This document shows, piece after piece, positions 50,001-59,234 of a stretch of DNA of 64,000 nt. Both the position numbers and the translations under genes were made by a program. The DNA is taken from contig NC_039511.1 of the NCBI RefSeq assembly GCF_003672135.1, positions 13,852,464 through 13,916,463 on the forward strand, written 5' to 3'. Within the stretch, counting starts at the first letter, position 1, and every line of letters begins with the position of its first letter. The stretch comes from Ooceraea biroi. Lineage: Eukaryota > Arthropoda > Insecta > Hymenoptera > Formicidae. Under the pieces are notes generated by a model. That model ran no database searches. It was not told the origin of the DNA and saw only the letters and a program-made list of their open reading frames with translations.

Positions 50001-53000
50001 TTAATTGATAACTATCAGTTTCTTTTCCCGTTCGGATGTTGTATAATCTAGTTATATCATAAAATAAGGTCGCTGTGTGCCCCCGGCCGAATGTTTGTAA
50101 TGAAATCCTTGGGAGCTGCCATTCATCATTCATTAACAAGACGAAAAGAAGGCTGACCCGGTAAACGTTTCTCCTTTGTCGTAATTTTAATTTTTCTTTG
50201 TTTTCGTTTGCATTTTTGCCATTCACGTTTTTCTACGAAGGTGGCATTTGGTATTAGCGGACTGAGAATGAGTCATAATTAGCATCAATTTACATTGTAA
50301 ATGCGAAATTATCTGTTGGGTGCAGCTTGATTGGAAAGCGGACAAACAGAGCATAGGCATCTTTTTCTGTTTTTTATCGCGTCTAATTACTATTGTACTA
50401 AAACATTTTGCGTAATTGCAAATTATACCAGATACTTCGATATGCAGCACGACGCGATGCATCGATGCGTCAAGTGGCAATTTCGAAGTTGCATCATTAA
50501 CGTCCCACATTAAATTCGAGAGTGAAAGCACGTCGACCGACTTATGTGTAATAAAGAAATTCCCAATGATGCTGTAATCTTGTAAGAATTATATAAGGAA
50601 CCGCTCGAGTTTTCACACAAGTTGTACGCTTAGTTCGACAAAGAGTCGGAATCTTTGAAACTCGACTAATATCAGTATCATGCTACCTGCGGAAAAGATA
50701 GCGCAGACGTCAATTATTCAATGTCAATCAACTAATTACTGAGTCGTAGCGGCATACATATAATAATTCCAACAATTGCGTTCAGCATAATTGATGATAA
50801 GTATCGTTATGACGAACGAAACATTACTATATAGATCAAAATGTGGATGAAAAGACAGCTTATCGAGTTTTTATTGCGCTGTTTTTATCGCGTGTTATCG
50901 AGCAACCAGAGACGTAAATACTTACAAGAAATAGTGACGTCGTTATTATTATATTAGTTTTTCCGCACGTCGCGATCTCATGTCAATACTAATACTTATT
51001 ATGCAAAATTCCAAGAAACGTTCTGAGACAAAAATAATGCGATATTGTACGGAAATTATAATTCTTAGCGGTATACACAGTACGGCCCATAAATTTTGAG
51101 ACAAGATTCGTATAAAATAAAAAAACTCATTAGAATAATATTTAAACTTTTTTTAATTTAGTATAATAGGCTCCCTTAGAATACATTATTGAGCTTTCGA
51201 TTCTAATCGTTACATTGCCAATGGAAACTCCTCTTTTGTATTATTTAATTTTTAGTTAGTTGATTACAGCAGTTCCAGCTTCGGAAATATCGAATCTTTA
51301 ATATACGAACCCATTGTATCCGTTCAATGAGACATTGCATTTTTGTAATACAAATTCTTTGTGCATTACTCTCTGATTATCGAAAAAAGCATCGTTTTTA
51401 CATAACTTTTAAATTTTGTTGGTCGGAAAAACCTTTGCTCGATTTAATATCTGTTTGTCATAAGCTTTCCCTACCATTTGCATTTTGTAAATAAACTGGC
51501 TTTAAAACATAAATTTGATCATGACACATTACTCTTCTTTCGCATCCATGGCGTATTCAAAAAACATGTTTCACGAAACAATAACGTACTCGAGATCAAA
51601 TCATCATTGACAATTCAAATTATTCGTATATATAAACGTTATGAGAACATAGTTTAGATGAAAATAATGACATTAATATGACTCATAAAACATCTCATAA
51701 AAATATCAGCATTAGAACTTATCGATCGCACAGTGTATAAAAAAATATAAATAAATAAATAATATAACAAAGAAAATAATAATTAATGTTCTTGTCCATA
51801 TTAAGTTTTCGTTACTGAAAGTTTTCCAAGAAATTTGGAAATTCTCAGAAACAAGGACTACTGCTTTTTTACTGATTAGTAGCAAAGAGTCTCTTGCTTA
51901 ATCTCGATTCTAAGATTCCGGGCTATTGCTATGGAAAGCGTGTTTCGTAATATATTTTCCAGGTTGTTGTGCGTGCTATTCTACCAGCTGTTTCTGTCTT
52001 ATGTTAAAAGTTTGCTGGGTGTCGGTGACTGCAATGTTTTGCTATCTTTGTTTTTGCAATTTAAAAGCATTTCACAAAGAGTATTCTTTTTAGGTATTGT
52101 TTTACATAAAAATAACATAAATATTAAATAACAAGTCTAAAAATCTTTTATTCGCCAGAAAGTTCTAAATTTAAATGCAAATTTTTTAATCGCGATACTG
52201 GCAATGTCTGATGGTCTGACTGATTTTTAATTCATTAACTGCACGCCAACAAATTTGTTGGACTTAAAATGCAATTTCTTGCTTTGCGTAGTTGATTCCT
52301 AAAGCAAGAAATTGCATTGTAAGTCCAGCAAATTTGTTGGCGTACAGTTAATGAATTAAAAATCAGTTAGACCATCAGACATTGCCAGTATCACGATTTA
52401 AAAATTTGCATTTAAATAAATATTAAAGTAAATAAATTATTTATCTCTCGACTAGAATGATAATTCTAACATGAGAAAGATTTGTGTGCGATATCTGAAG
52501 TACGAAAGAATATATATAATAATTGTATTTCAGTTTGCTTTAAGGACTTTTTAAAATTTTAAAGTAAATGTACATTTTTCAAGAAAGTAATGTCGATATG
52601 AACAACATATAGGTTTTGCTCAATATTGGTAATACACGGCACTAATTGCAAATGTAGGTCTATTCATATCTTATAAACAGCAGTAAATACCTGAATAAAG
52701 TAGAAAACCAATCATAAAAAAGGTGTTTACGGAAATGAACCTGTATGCGTTCAATACTGCTTGATCTTTTGACATCTTAATGGTGCTATTATCTTTTTAC
52801 AGGTAGGATAGTAGCAATCTGTTTAGGTCTTCTTGCACTTGTGATCGGCATAGTGCTCAGCAGCATACCATGGGTCGATTATCTCATCTTAAAAGTAAGT
52901 CTAAAATTTTCAGAGTTTGAAAATAAAAAAAAGTTAGAGAAAAGCTGTAGCATGCTTTATTTTTATTACGGTGGCTATGAATTTGATAACAGGCGGTTAA

Positions 53001-56000
53001 CAAATTTGCTTATATATTCAATGTATCTTATAAATAACTACGATTACATTTTTCATCTCCGATAGAATTGAATGGCGAATCTGAAACAGAAATATGAAAT
53101 ATACTACATGTATAGTAATTTGATTTTATTTACATGCAACTAACAGAACGCATCTACTTCATTTGAATATTAAGATTTTCACAAGTAAATAATCATACGT
53201 CGTTGGTGAGATAATGATGTAAAATCATCGCATTTTTCCCTCTCAATTACGTTTTACTTTCGCATATCGCAAGAATATCAAACTATAAGCGCATAATTGT
53301 ATAAAATAAATATCGTGCAATGAATATTCAATACTTTTTACAACGTATAAGTGCGAAGTGATTTGCATTTGTGTAAATACCTTCATAAACCTCTTTAATC
53401 ATTCAAAGTTACTACTGACGAACACGAATTATATCGTTTGCGAATAATCGAATAATTTATGATTGTTAAATTGTCAGTTTACGGTTCTTCTGATGATATA
53501 TATTATTAGCATTTTTGTTAATATATATATATATATATATATAAATCTGTACATAATATAATTCAATCTGATAGTGTCTCGATATTCGTTTATTTATATA
53601 TTAATTTACAATATTATTGTGGATTATCACATTTATTAGTTTGATTGAAAGTCAATTTATTAATCGTTCATTAATAAAATTTGTACTTTATTAATAGGAA
53701 GGATGACTCTGCTAAACAAAATCTGCATGATTTTCTTATGATAAACCCGCTTCATAACTTTTGTGTGTGTATGTGTGTGCATATACACAAGTTTACAGTT
53801 TTCAAGTAAATTTATCTCTCTAACAAATAATTAATGTCTTGAAATTGTTACTTAATTACTACAAGTTTTTGCAACATGGATAGAAATTCCTTTCCGTCTT
53901 TGCACTTTCCTTTTCTGCGCGTTTCCTTTCTGTTAAGAAAAACTAGAATAAGCACTATTTTGCAAAAAGAACATACGATAGAAAGTAGAGCATGCAATCT
54001 TGAAAGTGACTTCTTACTTCAATGGTTAAATTAAAATTTTATTTAGACTGCTTATTAACTCAATTCATTCTCGTAGTTTTAATTTCCTAGAAAATTATTC
54101 GTTAATGTAGGATAGAGTGTTTAGTGTGATCTGATCAGTACTGCTAGATACTATAAAACATACGTGATTCTTTTTCATACCAGCGCAGTATGCAATATTG
54201 CTCGACTATTAAAAACTTTAACTCTCTTATTAAACCACAATCACCTCTCTTTGCGCTGATTAACAATCGTTTTACATAAAAACATCATGTACTTTTGAAA
54301 TGCGAACGCGGAACGCAAACACAGCACATGCACAGATTATAGTTTTAACTCACGAGAGAAACCGCGTGTATGTACATACTGGGGTCATAACATCGGCAAT
54401 TCAATCTGCCGTAGCAACTGCGACTGAGGAATGGTTCACTCTCCTTCCACTACTGGCAGAAGCCAGGCGTAATCCGACTGACTAAAGTGTACATATTTAA
54501 TATGACCAACGTGGAAGGCTTCTTACAATTCAATGAGAAACCGAAACTTCAGGAAGTTGGCCCGTTTGTTTATCGGTAAGCTCGTCGAAACGTCATCAGA
54601 CGAAAGCAATCGTTGCGAATGGAAGAAATAAATAAAAAAATTAATCTTTTACAGAGAGGACATGGAAAAAGTTAATGTTATGTTTCACAATAACGGAACC
54701 GTCAGTTATCAGCATAAGAAGATTTTGAACTTTGTGCCCGAAATGTCCAAAGACGCAGATCTCAAACTGATAGTACCGAATATACCTTTGCTGGTACGTT
54801 TAGCAGCACGTTATGCGTGTACCAACGCATGTAAACGCTCTACTTCTCATTAATTATAGAAATTTATTTTATTTTTCTTGGTTCGTACAATAAAATAATA
54901 ATAATTTACAAATAATCGCGAATATTGTTCTTCTTTATAGACACTTTCAACGCAAAGCAAGAGTCTCCCACGATTTATCACAATGGGATTGTCATTATTC
55001 TTGAGCGGGATGAAGATGAAACCTTTCATCTCTATAACCGCGCAGGAGCTTGTCTTCGGTTACGATGATCCACTAGTTAGCCTTGGACATAAATTTCTTC
55101 CCAAAACGAGGCGGCCTATGAGCAGAATGGGCCTCCTCCTCGGAGTGAGTACTATGCACTAATTGTTAGACACAATTTCTTTGCTCTACATGTGTTCTTC
55201 ATGAGAAGCGATATTTTATATGACGGAATACTGATTGAGCGTTTAAACGAATACTCATTTCGCGATTTAACCAAAACGTTTTGATTGTAGAGGAATGGTA
55301 CGTTGACCGAGGTATCCACAATATACACTGGACACACGGATATGAAAAAATTCGGCCTAATAAGCCGATTAAACGGACTCGATCATTTGCCATACTGGCC
55401 AACCGCGCCCTGCAATGCTATTGCGGCTTCGGAAGGTAAGTTTCTTGCGCGAGTAAGATCAATGGTGCATGCCAAAATTGTAATCGCTTTGGCAATTCCA
55501 CTTTTCTCAGGACAAAGAAACACCAAACTGGTATTATTTTCCGGTGATTTTACAAAATTTGAAATTCTCTTTTCGCAGGATCCTTTTTTCCGCCGCGGGA
55601 TCGAACCGGCGCGGACATTGTTCACGTCTGGGATAAGGATCTCTGCAGGACAATACCATTTCAGTACCGCGGCCCGGTAGAGAAAACGAGTATTAAAGGG
55701 GATCTGTACACTGCAGCAGATGTATTCTTTAGTCGGGCGAACGATACCGCGGCTACGGAGTATGAATGTTTTTGTCCCGATGGTATTGCCACCTGTCCCC
55801 CGCAAGGTTTGCAAGACATCAGTCCATGCCAGTATAGTAAGTATTTTACAGAATATAGTATGCAAATGAATATAGTATGCAAAAACGTGCAGAGAGACCA
55901 AATTTATTACATTGCATTGTTCTTAATTTTAGGCGCACCAGTTTACCTCTCCTTTCCTCATTTTTATAAAGCGGATCCTAAATTGTTAGACGCCGTTGAA

Positions 56001-56687
56001 GGACTCAAGCCTGTTCAAAAATTGCACGAATCATTCTTCATAATTCAACCGGTAAGATAGGCATAATTTGAAAGTTTTGTAGAAGCTTTTAAATTCTTTT
56101 ATAAGAAATTAACAAAGCAAAAAAACAAAGAGAGAGAGAAAGAAGAGTGTTCTTGGAAGTTACTTCAAATTCAAGATATTTTGATTTTGAAACAAACAGG
56201 ATACGAAAAATCGGGCATATTTTCAATTTTTTTCTTTTTATTTTTATATTAGAAACTTGGCGTGCCCCTCGAAGGGAAAGTTCGCGTCCAACTGAATCTG
56301 ATGGTGGAGCGGCAGCCCATCATCGCAGCGGTAGGAAACTTTCCTGACATAGTCTTCCCGGTCATGTGGATCGAGGAAGGCGTAGAAGAACTTACGCCAT
56401 CCATCAGACGATGGATCTATTTGGCGACCACGTTCGTCGACATCTCCGTGCCCTGCGTCACGTATGGGATGATTCTAGTCGGACTGACGATCATCGTCAT
56501 AGTGTTCGTGAAGGCGTACAACACTCCAGTACTGGCACACGAGGCGATCGAGCTCGGCAAAAGGACCATCAGGAGAGGTTCGTCTTTCCTGATAAACGGC
56601 CAACATCGATTATTGGCCGGTAGGGACTCTTATATCCTGCTGAACAACGACATCGATGAGAAACCGGACACGTTAATAGAGACCTGA
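19007..56687 (+). CDS. CD36-family scavenger receptor class B, debris buster-like
   Basis: Membrane receptor of the CD36/SCARB/LIMP-2 family, which binds or transports lipids and lipoproteins at the cell surface or lysosome. Eleven coding exons with consistent phases: 19007-19100, 28713-28789, 29484-29682, 52803-52894, 54415-54575, 54655-54793, 54941-55144, 55291-55435, 55579-55836, 55933-56051 and 56253-56687; 640 aa. Residues 1-123 are cytosolic and include a Thr-rich tract. TM1 is about 126-146 (IVAICLGLLALVIGIVLSS) and TM2 about 561-583 (DISVPCVTYGMILVGLTIIV). Ectodomain landmarks are EVGPFVYRED, LNGLDHLPYW, GSFFPPR, DKDLCRTIPF and LQDISPCQY, with several cysteines and N-glycosylation sites. 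The family is certain. The exact paralogue (debris buster/SCARB1-like rather than SNMP) is inferred. Confidence 0.92.
19840..19890 (+). repeat. (GATA)n then (GATT)n microsatellite
   Basis: AGATAGATAGAT changes to TGATTGATTGATTGA within one tract. Confidence 0.85.
20481..20507 (+). repeat. (GA)n microsatellite
   Basis: GA dinucleotide run with one interruption (GAGATAGAGA). Confidence 0.85.
22274..22292 (+). repeat. (TG)n microsatellite
   Basis: Uninterrupted GT run followed by GAGTGTGG. Confidence 0.85.
22939..23139. mobile_element. 201-bp Tc1/mariner-type MITE
   Basis: Terminal inverted repeats of about 28 bp. The left copy reads TCATTAACTAAGTAATCCGG from 22941, and the right copy is its reverse complement, ending near 23137 with two differences. 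TA lies on both sides (22937-22938 and 23140-23141). There is no coding sequence. It is a non-autonomous element by structure; the parent family is not identified. Confidence 0.8.
23450..24080. repeat. AT-rich region of repeated TTCATTAA-like words
   Basis: Words such as TTCATTAA, CATTGA, ATTAATG and TTAATAAAATTTGTAC recur every few tens of bases in both orientations. A similar combination (TTAATAAAATTTGTAC then TTATGATAAACC) recurs at about 53676-53750. It may be another repeat-filled element. Borders are not resolved. Confidence 0.35.
26869..26893 (+). repeat. (TC)n tract
   Basis: CTTTCTCTCTCTCTCTCTC run in intron 1 of the CD36-family gene. Confidence 0.8.
28713..28789 (+). CDS. CD36-family gene, proposed coding exon 2
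   Basis: A 77-base exon between a TTTCAG acceptor and a CAG|GTGTGA donor. It reads TTKDEGPEPRRVKAELEQRM, then FYLDQ, and continues in frame into INQRLKMKF of the next exon. The charged, stop-free sequence fits a cytosolic tail. Without splicing, the frame stops two codons after the donor. Confidence 0.6.
28978..29030 (+). repeat. (GAT)n trinucleotide repeat
   Basis: About 17 GAT units with one GAC, in the 694-base intron between proposed exons 2 and 3 of the CD36-family gene. Open frames over it are products of the repeat, not genes. Confidence 0.95.
29484..29682 (+). CDS. CD36-family gene, coding exon 3
   Basis: Encodes INQRLKMKFITSLFGTGSPK and on to KPLSLLISRKGKLRHG. It ends in phase 1 at an ACG|GTGAGT donor that fits exactly the transmembrane exon 23 kb downstream (RIVAICLGLL). 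An in-frame ATG at 29502 would give a shorter 577-aa protein. Confidence 0.75.
31690..32290 (+). pseudogene. decayed mariner transposase
   Basis: The first part reads VVDEQHSGRTVDVSTLQ and EAFIKEDRRSYNQKIT, which align with the mariner block around DEEHSGRPSDVST and the start of the second helix-turn-helix. The middle with the catalytic residues is missing. The C-terminal part can be followed only by changing frame (RRFEDNKNVKKM near 32105, then KNRAKISFWDKNASTTMEQL). This is an old internally deleted copy. No terminal repeats were found, so limits are approximate. Confidence 0.7.
36029..37283 (+). repeat. dispersed direct repeat pair
   Basis: A 50-base segment at 36029-36078 (CAAGATCACGCGATTATTTT ... 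GTGCCTGAAGCAAA) recurs at 37225-37283 with a 9-base insertion and a few changes. The 1.1 kb between the copies shows no gene. The pair may be a local duplication or two copies of an unclassified repeat. Confidence 0.6.
39009..39037 (+). repeat. (GA)n microsatellite
   Basis: GA dinucleotide run after one AAAG interruption. Confidence 0.85.
39101..39168. mobile_element. 68-bp palindromic mini-element
   Basis: The left arm TTGGGTTGTAACATATATTC (39101) and the reverse-complement right arm ending CAACCAA (about 39168) differ at two or three positions. TA precedes it. The TTGGGTTG start resembles mariner ends in this window. It may be a severely deleted element. Confidence 0.55.
39178..39420 (-). 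pseudogene. mariner fragment: terminal repeat and helix-turn-helix remnant
   Basis: Plus-strand TTAGGTGCTTGCAAAAGTTC at 39178 has the form of a mariner end. On the minus strand just inside it, a frame reads AGQLEVDESTVSHHLKAM, the second DNA-binding helix of mariner transposases. The catalytic region is absent between this helix and the end, so the copy has a large internal deletion. Confidence 0.6.
46852..47542. mobile_element. 691-bp element with CGCCCCAGCAAACACA ends
   Basis: A 16-bp perfect terminal inverted repeat: CGCCCCAGCAAACACA at 46852 and its reverse complement, ending at 47542. The interior is dominated by ATATAAC and GTTATAT words in both orientations, so it can fold on itself at many registers. 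There is no transposase. No clear target-site duplication was found. It is non-autonomous and of unidentified family, with ends resembling those of the 2309-4562 element. Confidence 0.8.
48316..49507 (-). pseudogene. decayed mariner-type transposon with matching ends
   Basis: Terminal repeats TACACGGTCTGT...CTCTGGTGC lie at 48316 and, inverted, ending at 49507. On the minus strand the order of transposase remnants is correct: RLIEELIGIPKSTLHQILTE (helix-turn-helix, about 49020-49080), RIVYKEFILKGQIVNVDYYL (about 48665-48760), then NLPYSLDLAP (the region of the third acidic residue, about 48500-48540). Many stops and frame changes separate them. This is a long-dead copy of a lineage different from the two at the left end. 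Confidence 0.8.
52169..52417. mobile_element. 249-bp palindromic element E
   Basis: The left arm ATTTAAATGCAAATTTTTTA onward (52169) and its reverse complement, ending at 52417, pair over about 115 bases each with few mismatches around a centre near 52290. It lies 385 bases upstream of the first transmembrane exon of the CD36-family gene. Confidence 0.8.
52803..56687 (+). CDS. CD36-family gene, exons 4-11: transmembrane and ectodomain block
   Basis: The well-supported core of the receptor. Exon 4 (52803-52894) holds TM1. Exon 5 (54415-54575) gives QLRLRNGSLSFHYWQKPGVI and the VYIFN(M)TN motif. Exon 6 has EDMEKVNVMFHNNGTVSY. Exon 7 has GYDDPLVSLGHKF. Exon 8 has GTLTEVSTIYTG. Exon 9 has the disulfide-region cysteines. 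Exon 11 has PLEGKVRVQLNLMVERQP, TM2 and the C-terminal tail RRGSSFLINGQHRLLAGRDS. Splice sites are all GT-AG. A seeming frame break after GSFF at 55585 is only an intron read-through of a neighbouring frame; the spliced frame is intact. Confidence 0.95.
52895..54414 (+). other. intron 4 of the CD36-family gene
   Basis: 1.5 kb of AT-rich intron containing an (AT)n run at about 53519-53543 and a segment near 53665-53760 resembling part of the repeat at 23811-23935. No gene seen. Confidence 0.6.
53519..53543 (+). repeat. (TA)n microsatellite
   Basis: Uninterrupted TA run in an intron. Confidence 0.85.
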
Positions 56688-59210
56688 TAGTTGCATCGTG
56701 CGTAAATTCTAGTGTAGTTGGAAATACTGATACTGAGTAAGCGTAATACGTGTTAGTTTTAGCAAACAGCTCGTAGTGTAAGCGATAATTAATGACGCCT
56801 AGTCATGGTTTATTACGAAATGAATCAATCCTGGCGCTAATGAGAGGTTCGTCGAAAAGTAACGACGTGTCGCTCGCGCGTTTGCACTTTGGAGAATCAG
56901 AACCCGATGATTCGGGAACAATCTGAGATCATCGAATGAATTTAGGAACCCGTATGGTCGCGGGATTTAGGAATCTCAGGATTAACTAAGGCGATTAGAA
57001 TATAAGATTAAGGTTTAAGATTTAAGATATATCTCTGGCTCAAGACACTTAAGATTCAGATCTAATCCAAATAATCTAGAATTTAATTGATCTGAATTTT
57101 AATTACTTATTAATTAATGTATAATTTAATAAGGTATCCTTAGAATTCGAAAAATAACGAACTTGATGATTTGCATGAATAGAAAAGTCTTCTTGATCAA
57201 AATTTGCAATAGAAAATATTTTATGAAAGGCTCATACATAATTGTTTCTCATTCAGAGTGCGTGAAGAGTCTTTCAATTAATGTAGGATCGAGCCTACAA
57301 TTTTGCCAAATAGAGTCGTAAATTGCGTATACATGCATTTTTAGAGTGTAGAGTTAGAATTTAAGAAATTTTGGCATTAATAAGCTTAGAATCTTCGGCC
57401 AGATACCGCTCAAATTAGATATGGCAATCTGAATATCCAGAATTACAAGGACTCAAGGATTGTGATTACGAGAATATAAGAATGTACGTATAATACAATA
57501 AGAACGTACGTATTAGATTTTTCGTCGAATAAATAATAACCAATCTGTACCATAAAAAAATTTATTAAAACTAGGTGTCATTAATGAATGTTGTTATCAA
57601 CAGAATTGTTGTTAGAATCGTTAAAAGACGGATAGAATCTGTGTGTAATATGATACGAAAGGTGTAATACAGAATGCATTTAACTGCGTACACCAAAGCC
57701 TCGCTGTTGATGATCAAGAGGATTAATTATCATACAACCAACTAGCGTGATACATGGATGGGGTTAAATTGATATTTGTATTTCGTACAGAGAAAGTTTC
57801 TTTTTCTCATTTTACGCCGATTTAGTCGGTTAGAATGTCTTTATTGAAACGTGGTGAGCCTCGTTGTTTAGCGGAATCTAAATTCGCCAAAGAATTGCCG
57901 TGATCTTTCACAACGCGTGAAAGTAGAGACAATACGGCCATTATAATTAATATGCTGTAGTTATATAATGAGACGTAACACATAGCAACTTATTTCATTA
58001 TTAATTAGAATTAGAAAGAAAAAGTGAAATTTTTGGTGGATTTTTTGGTGGGATCCGATGGGTGCTTAGGGATTGCCTAATACTTTTCAGTAACATAAAG
58101 GATCGTCAAATCGCGTTAAATATGTTATTGTATCTGTGATTTCCGTCCTTATTTATAACGTATCAATATTTATAATATAATCTAATATCAATATAATAAA
58201 TTAATATCAATAATTCGCATTTGTGAATGGGGAGCAACGAGAAGAAGTTTCTTGTTAAGAATTACGTATCCATATGAAGCGCAAAATTCTCATTTCTTGC
58301 AATCGTAACAAGATTATGCGTGACGATTATGCTTCTTCTCAATGTGTTCCGTTCGTACTCAGCCATAATCTAGTGCAATATTAGTGATCATATGTTAAGC
58401 ACGTCATTGTGTTACCGTCTTACGGTGAATAATGTCTATTAGACGTAAGGTTCGTTGCACCAACGAGTTTTAGTTTTGCCTATGACTGTGCGAAGCTAAT
58501 GTCAATCTGGAGTGCAGTTTTAACTGTAGAGCAGCATTTGAAAAAATAAATCAGATAATGATGATTATAACAATCGAAGGAAGTTGAACACAACTCGACG
58601 ATTAATCAAATGAGTGATATTTCAAGGACGTAATGCGATTACGCATTATTATAAAGTTTAAGAATTCTTAATTATTCCGCAGGTGAAAGCGCTGTAGATT
58701 AAGCTGATTTCAGCGAGAATAAAGTTTTGTAATTGGAATTTAATAAAAGACCTTTATCCAGACGTTATCCTTATACATTCTTCACATCCAGCTCTTATCT
58801 ACTTTATTCGCTGCAGCATGGATTCTTGTAGTGTTTTTCGGAATGCATGTTACTTGGAATTTTTTACACGATTTATATTTACAGTGCCTGGATACAGTAG
58901 GTAAAGTAAATTATTAATACCATCAACGCTTTTCTTTAAACTATTTCGTTACCGCAAACGTCAAATAATAAGAGATAGATATTGATTGGCTCAGTATAAT
59001 CGAAGATTCAGATATTCGGCAGAAGATCGAAGCTAATTCTATGTGTAACTGTATCGATCAATGGTAAAGATAAGCTTTTAATGCTGATTATTGGAGGAGA
59101 AGATCTCCGGTTCCACGCGTATTGGTCCCAGCGACAAACCTACCATAAGTACATATTTTATAAAAAATATAATGGATAGTAAAACGTCTCTCTTCAAAGT
59201 CCCTTGTCAA
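56688..59210. other. spacer between convergent genes, 3' untranslated regions
   Basis: No coding sequence seen. It probably holds a long 3' untranslated region of the CD36-family gene, with AATAAA words at about 57529 and 58718, then the 3' end of the RPGR-type gene on the other strand. The stretch around 56990-57070 repeats words like AAGATTTAAGAT and ATCTAATCC. Confidence 0.5.
58718..58723 (+). terminator. possible AATAAA polyadenylation signal, CD36-family gene
   Basis: AATAAA in GAGAATAAAGTTTTG about 2 kb after the stop. An earlier AATAAA near 57529 is an alternative. Confidence 0.35.
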
Positions 59211-59234
59211 TTACAGGATGATACAAGTCTTCGA
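59211..59234 (-). CDS. Rpgr: RPGR-type gene, terminal CaaX micro-exon
   Basis: Seven codons plus stop (SKTCIIL) after a TTTTCTAG acceptor. It follows phase 0 from the exon ending SITNLKAK. Cysteine four from the end with two aliphatic residues and leucine predicts geranylgeranylation. Vertebrate RPGR in its default splice form also ends in a CaaX box, which supports both exon and gene identity. Confidence 0.75.
   Translation of the reverse strand, partial: SKTCIIL

Larger units (their letters stand above)
29683..52802 (+). other. intron 3 of the CD36-family gene (23 kb)
   Basis: Large intron separating the cytosolic N-terminus from the first transmembrane exon. It contains decayed mariners (31690-32290, 39178-39420, 48316-49507), the CCCAG element at 46852-47542 and the palindrome at 52169-52417. 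GC-richer islands lie near 33250-33450, 33840-34050, 38200-38800 and 44430-44940. Open frames there, up to about 150 codons at 38341-38796, match no family I recognise and lack splice support. Confidence 0.55.

Noticed and set aside
51068..51110. Tc1-like end (TATACACAGTACGGCCCATAAATTTTGAGACA region)
   Set aside because: Only one end is visible, no convincing partner repeat or transposase remnant was found within 1.7 kb, so it is not listed as an element.
55595..55625. tRNA B-box-like GGTTCGATCCC on the minus strand
   Set aside because: It lies inside coding exon 9 of the CD36-family gene (codons after GSFFPPR), and no tRNA structure surrounds it.
55303..55680. Long plus-strand open frame continuing from the receptor exon and ending STAAR-stop
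   Set aside because: It reads through an intron and then the wrong frame of the next exon; the spliced frame gives GSFFPPRDRTGADIVHVWDK as the family expects.
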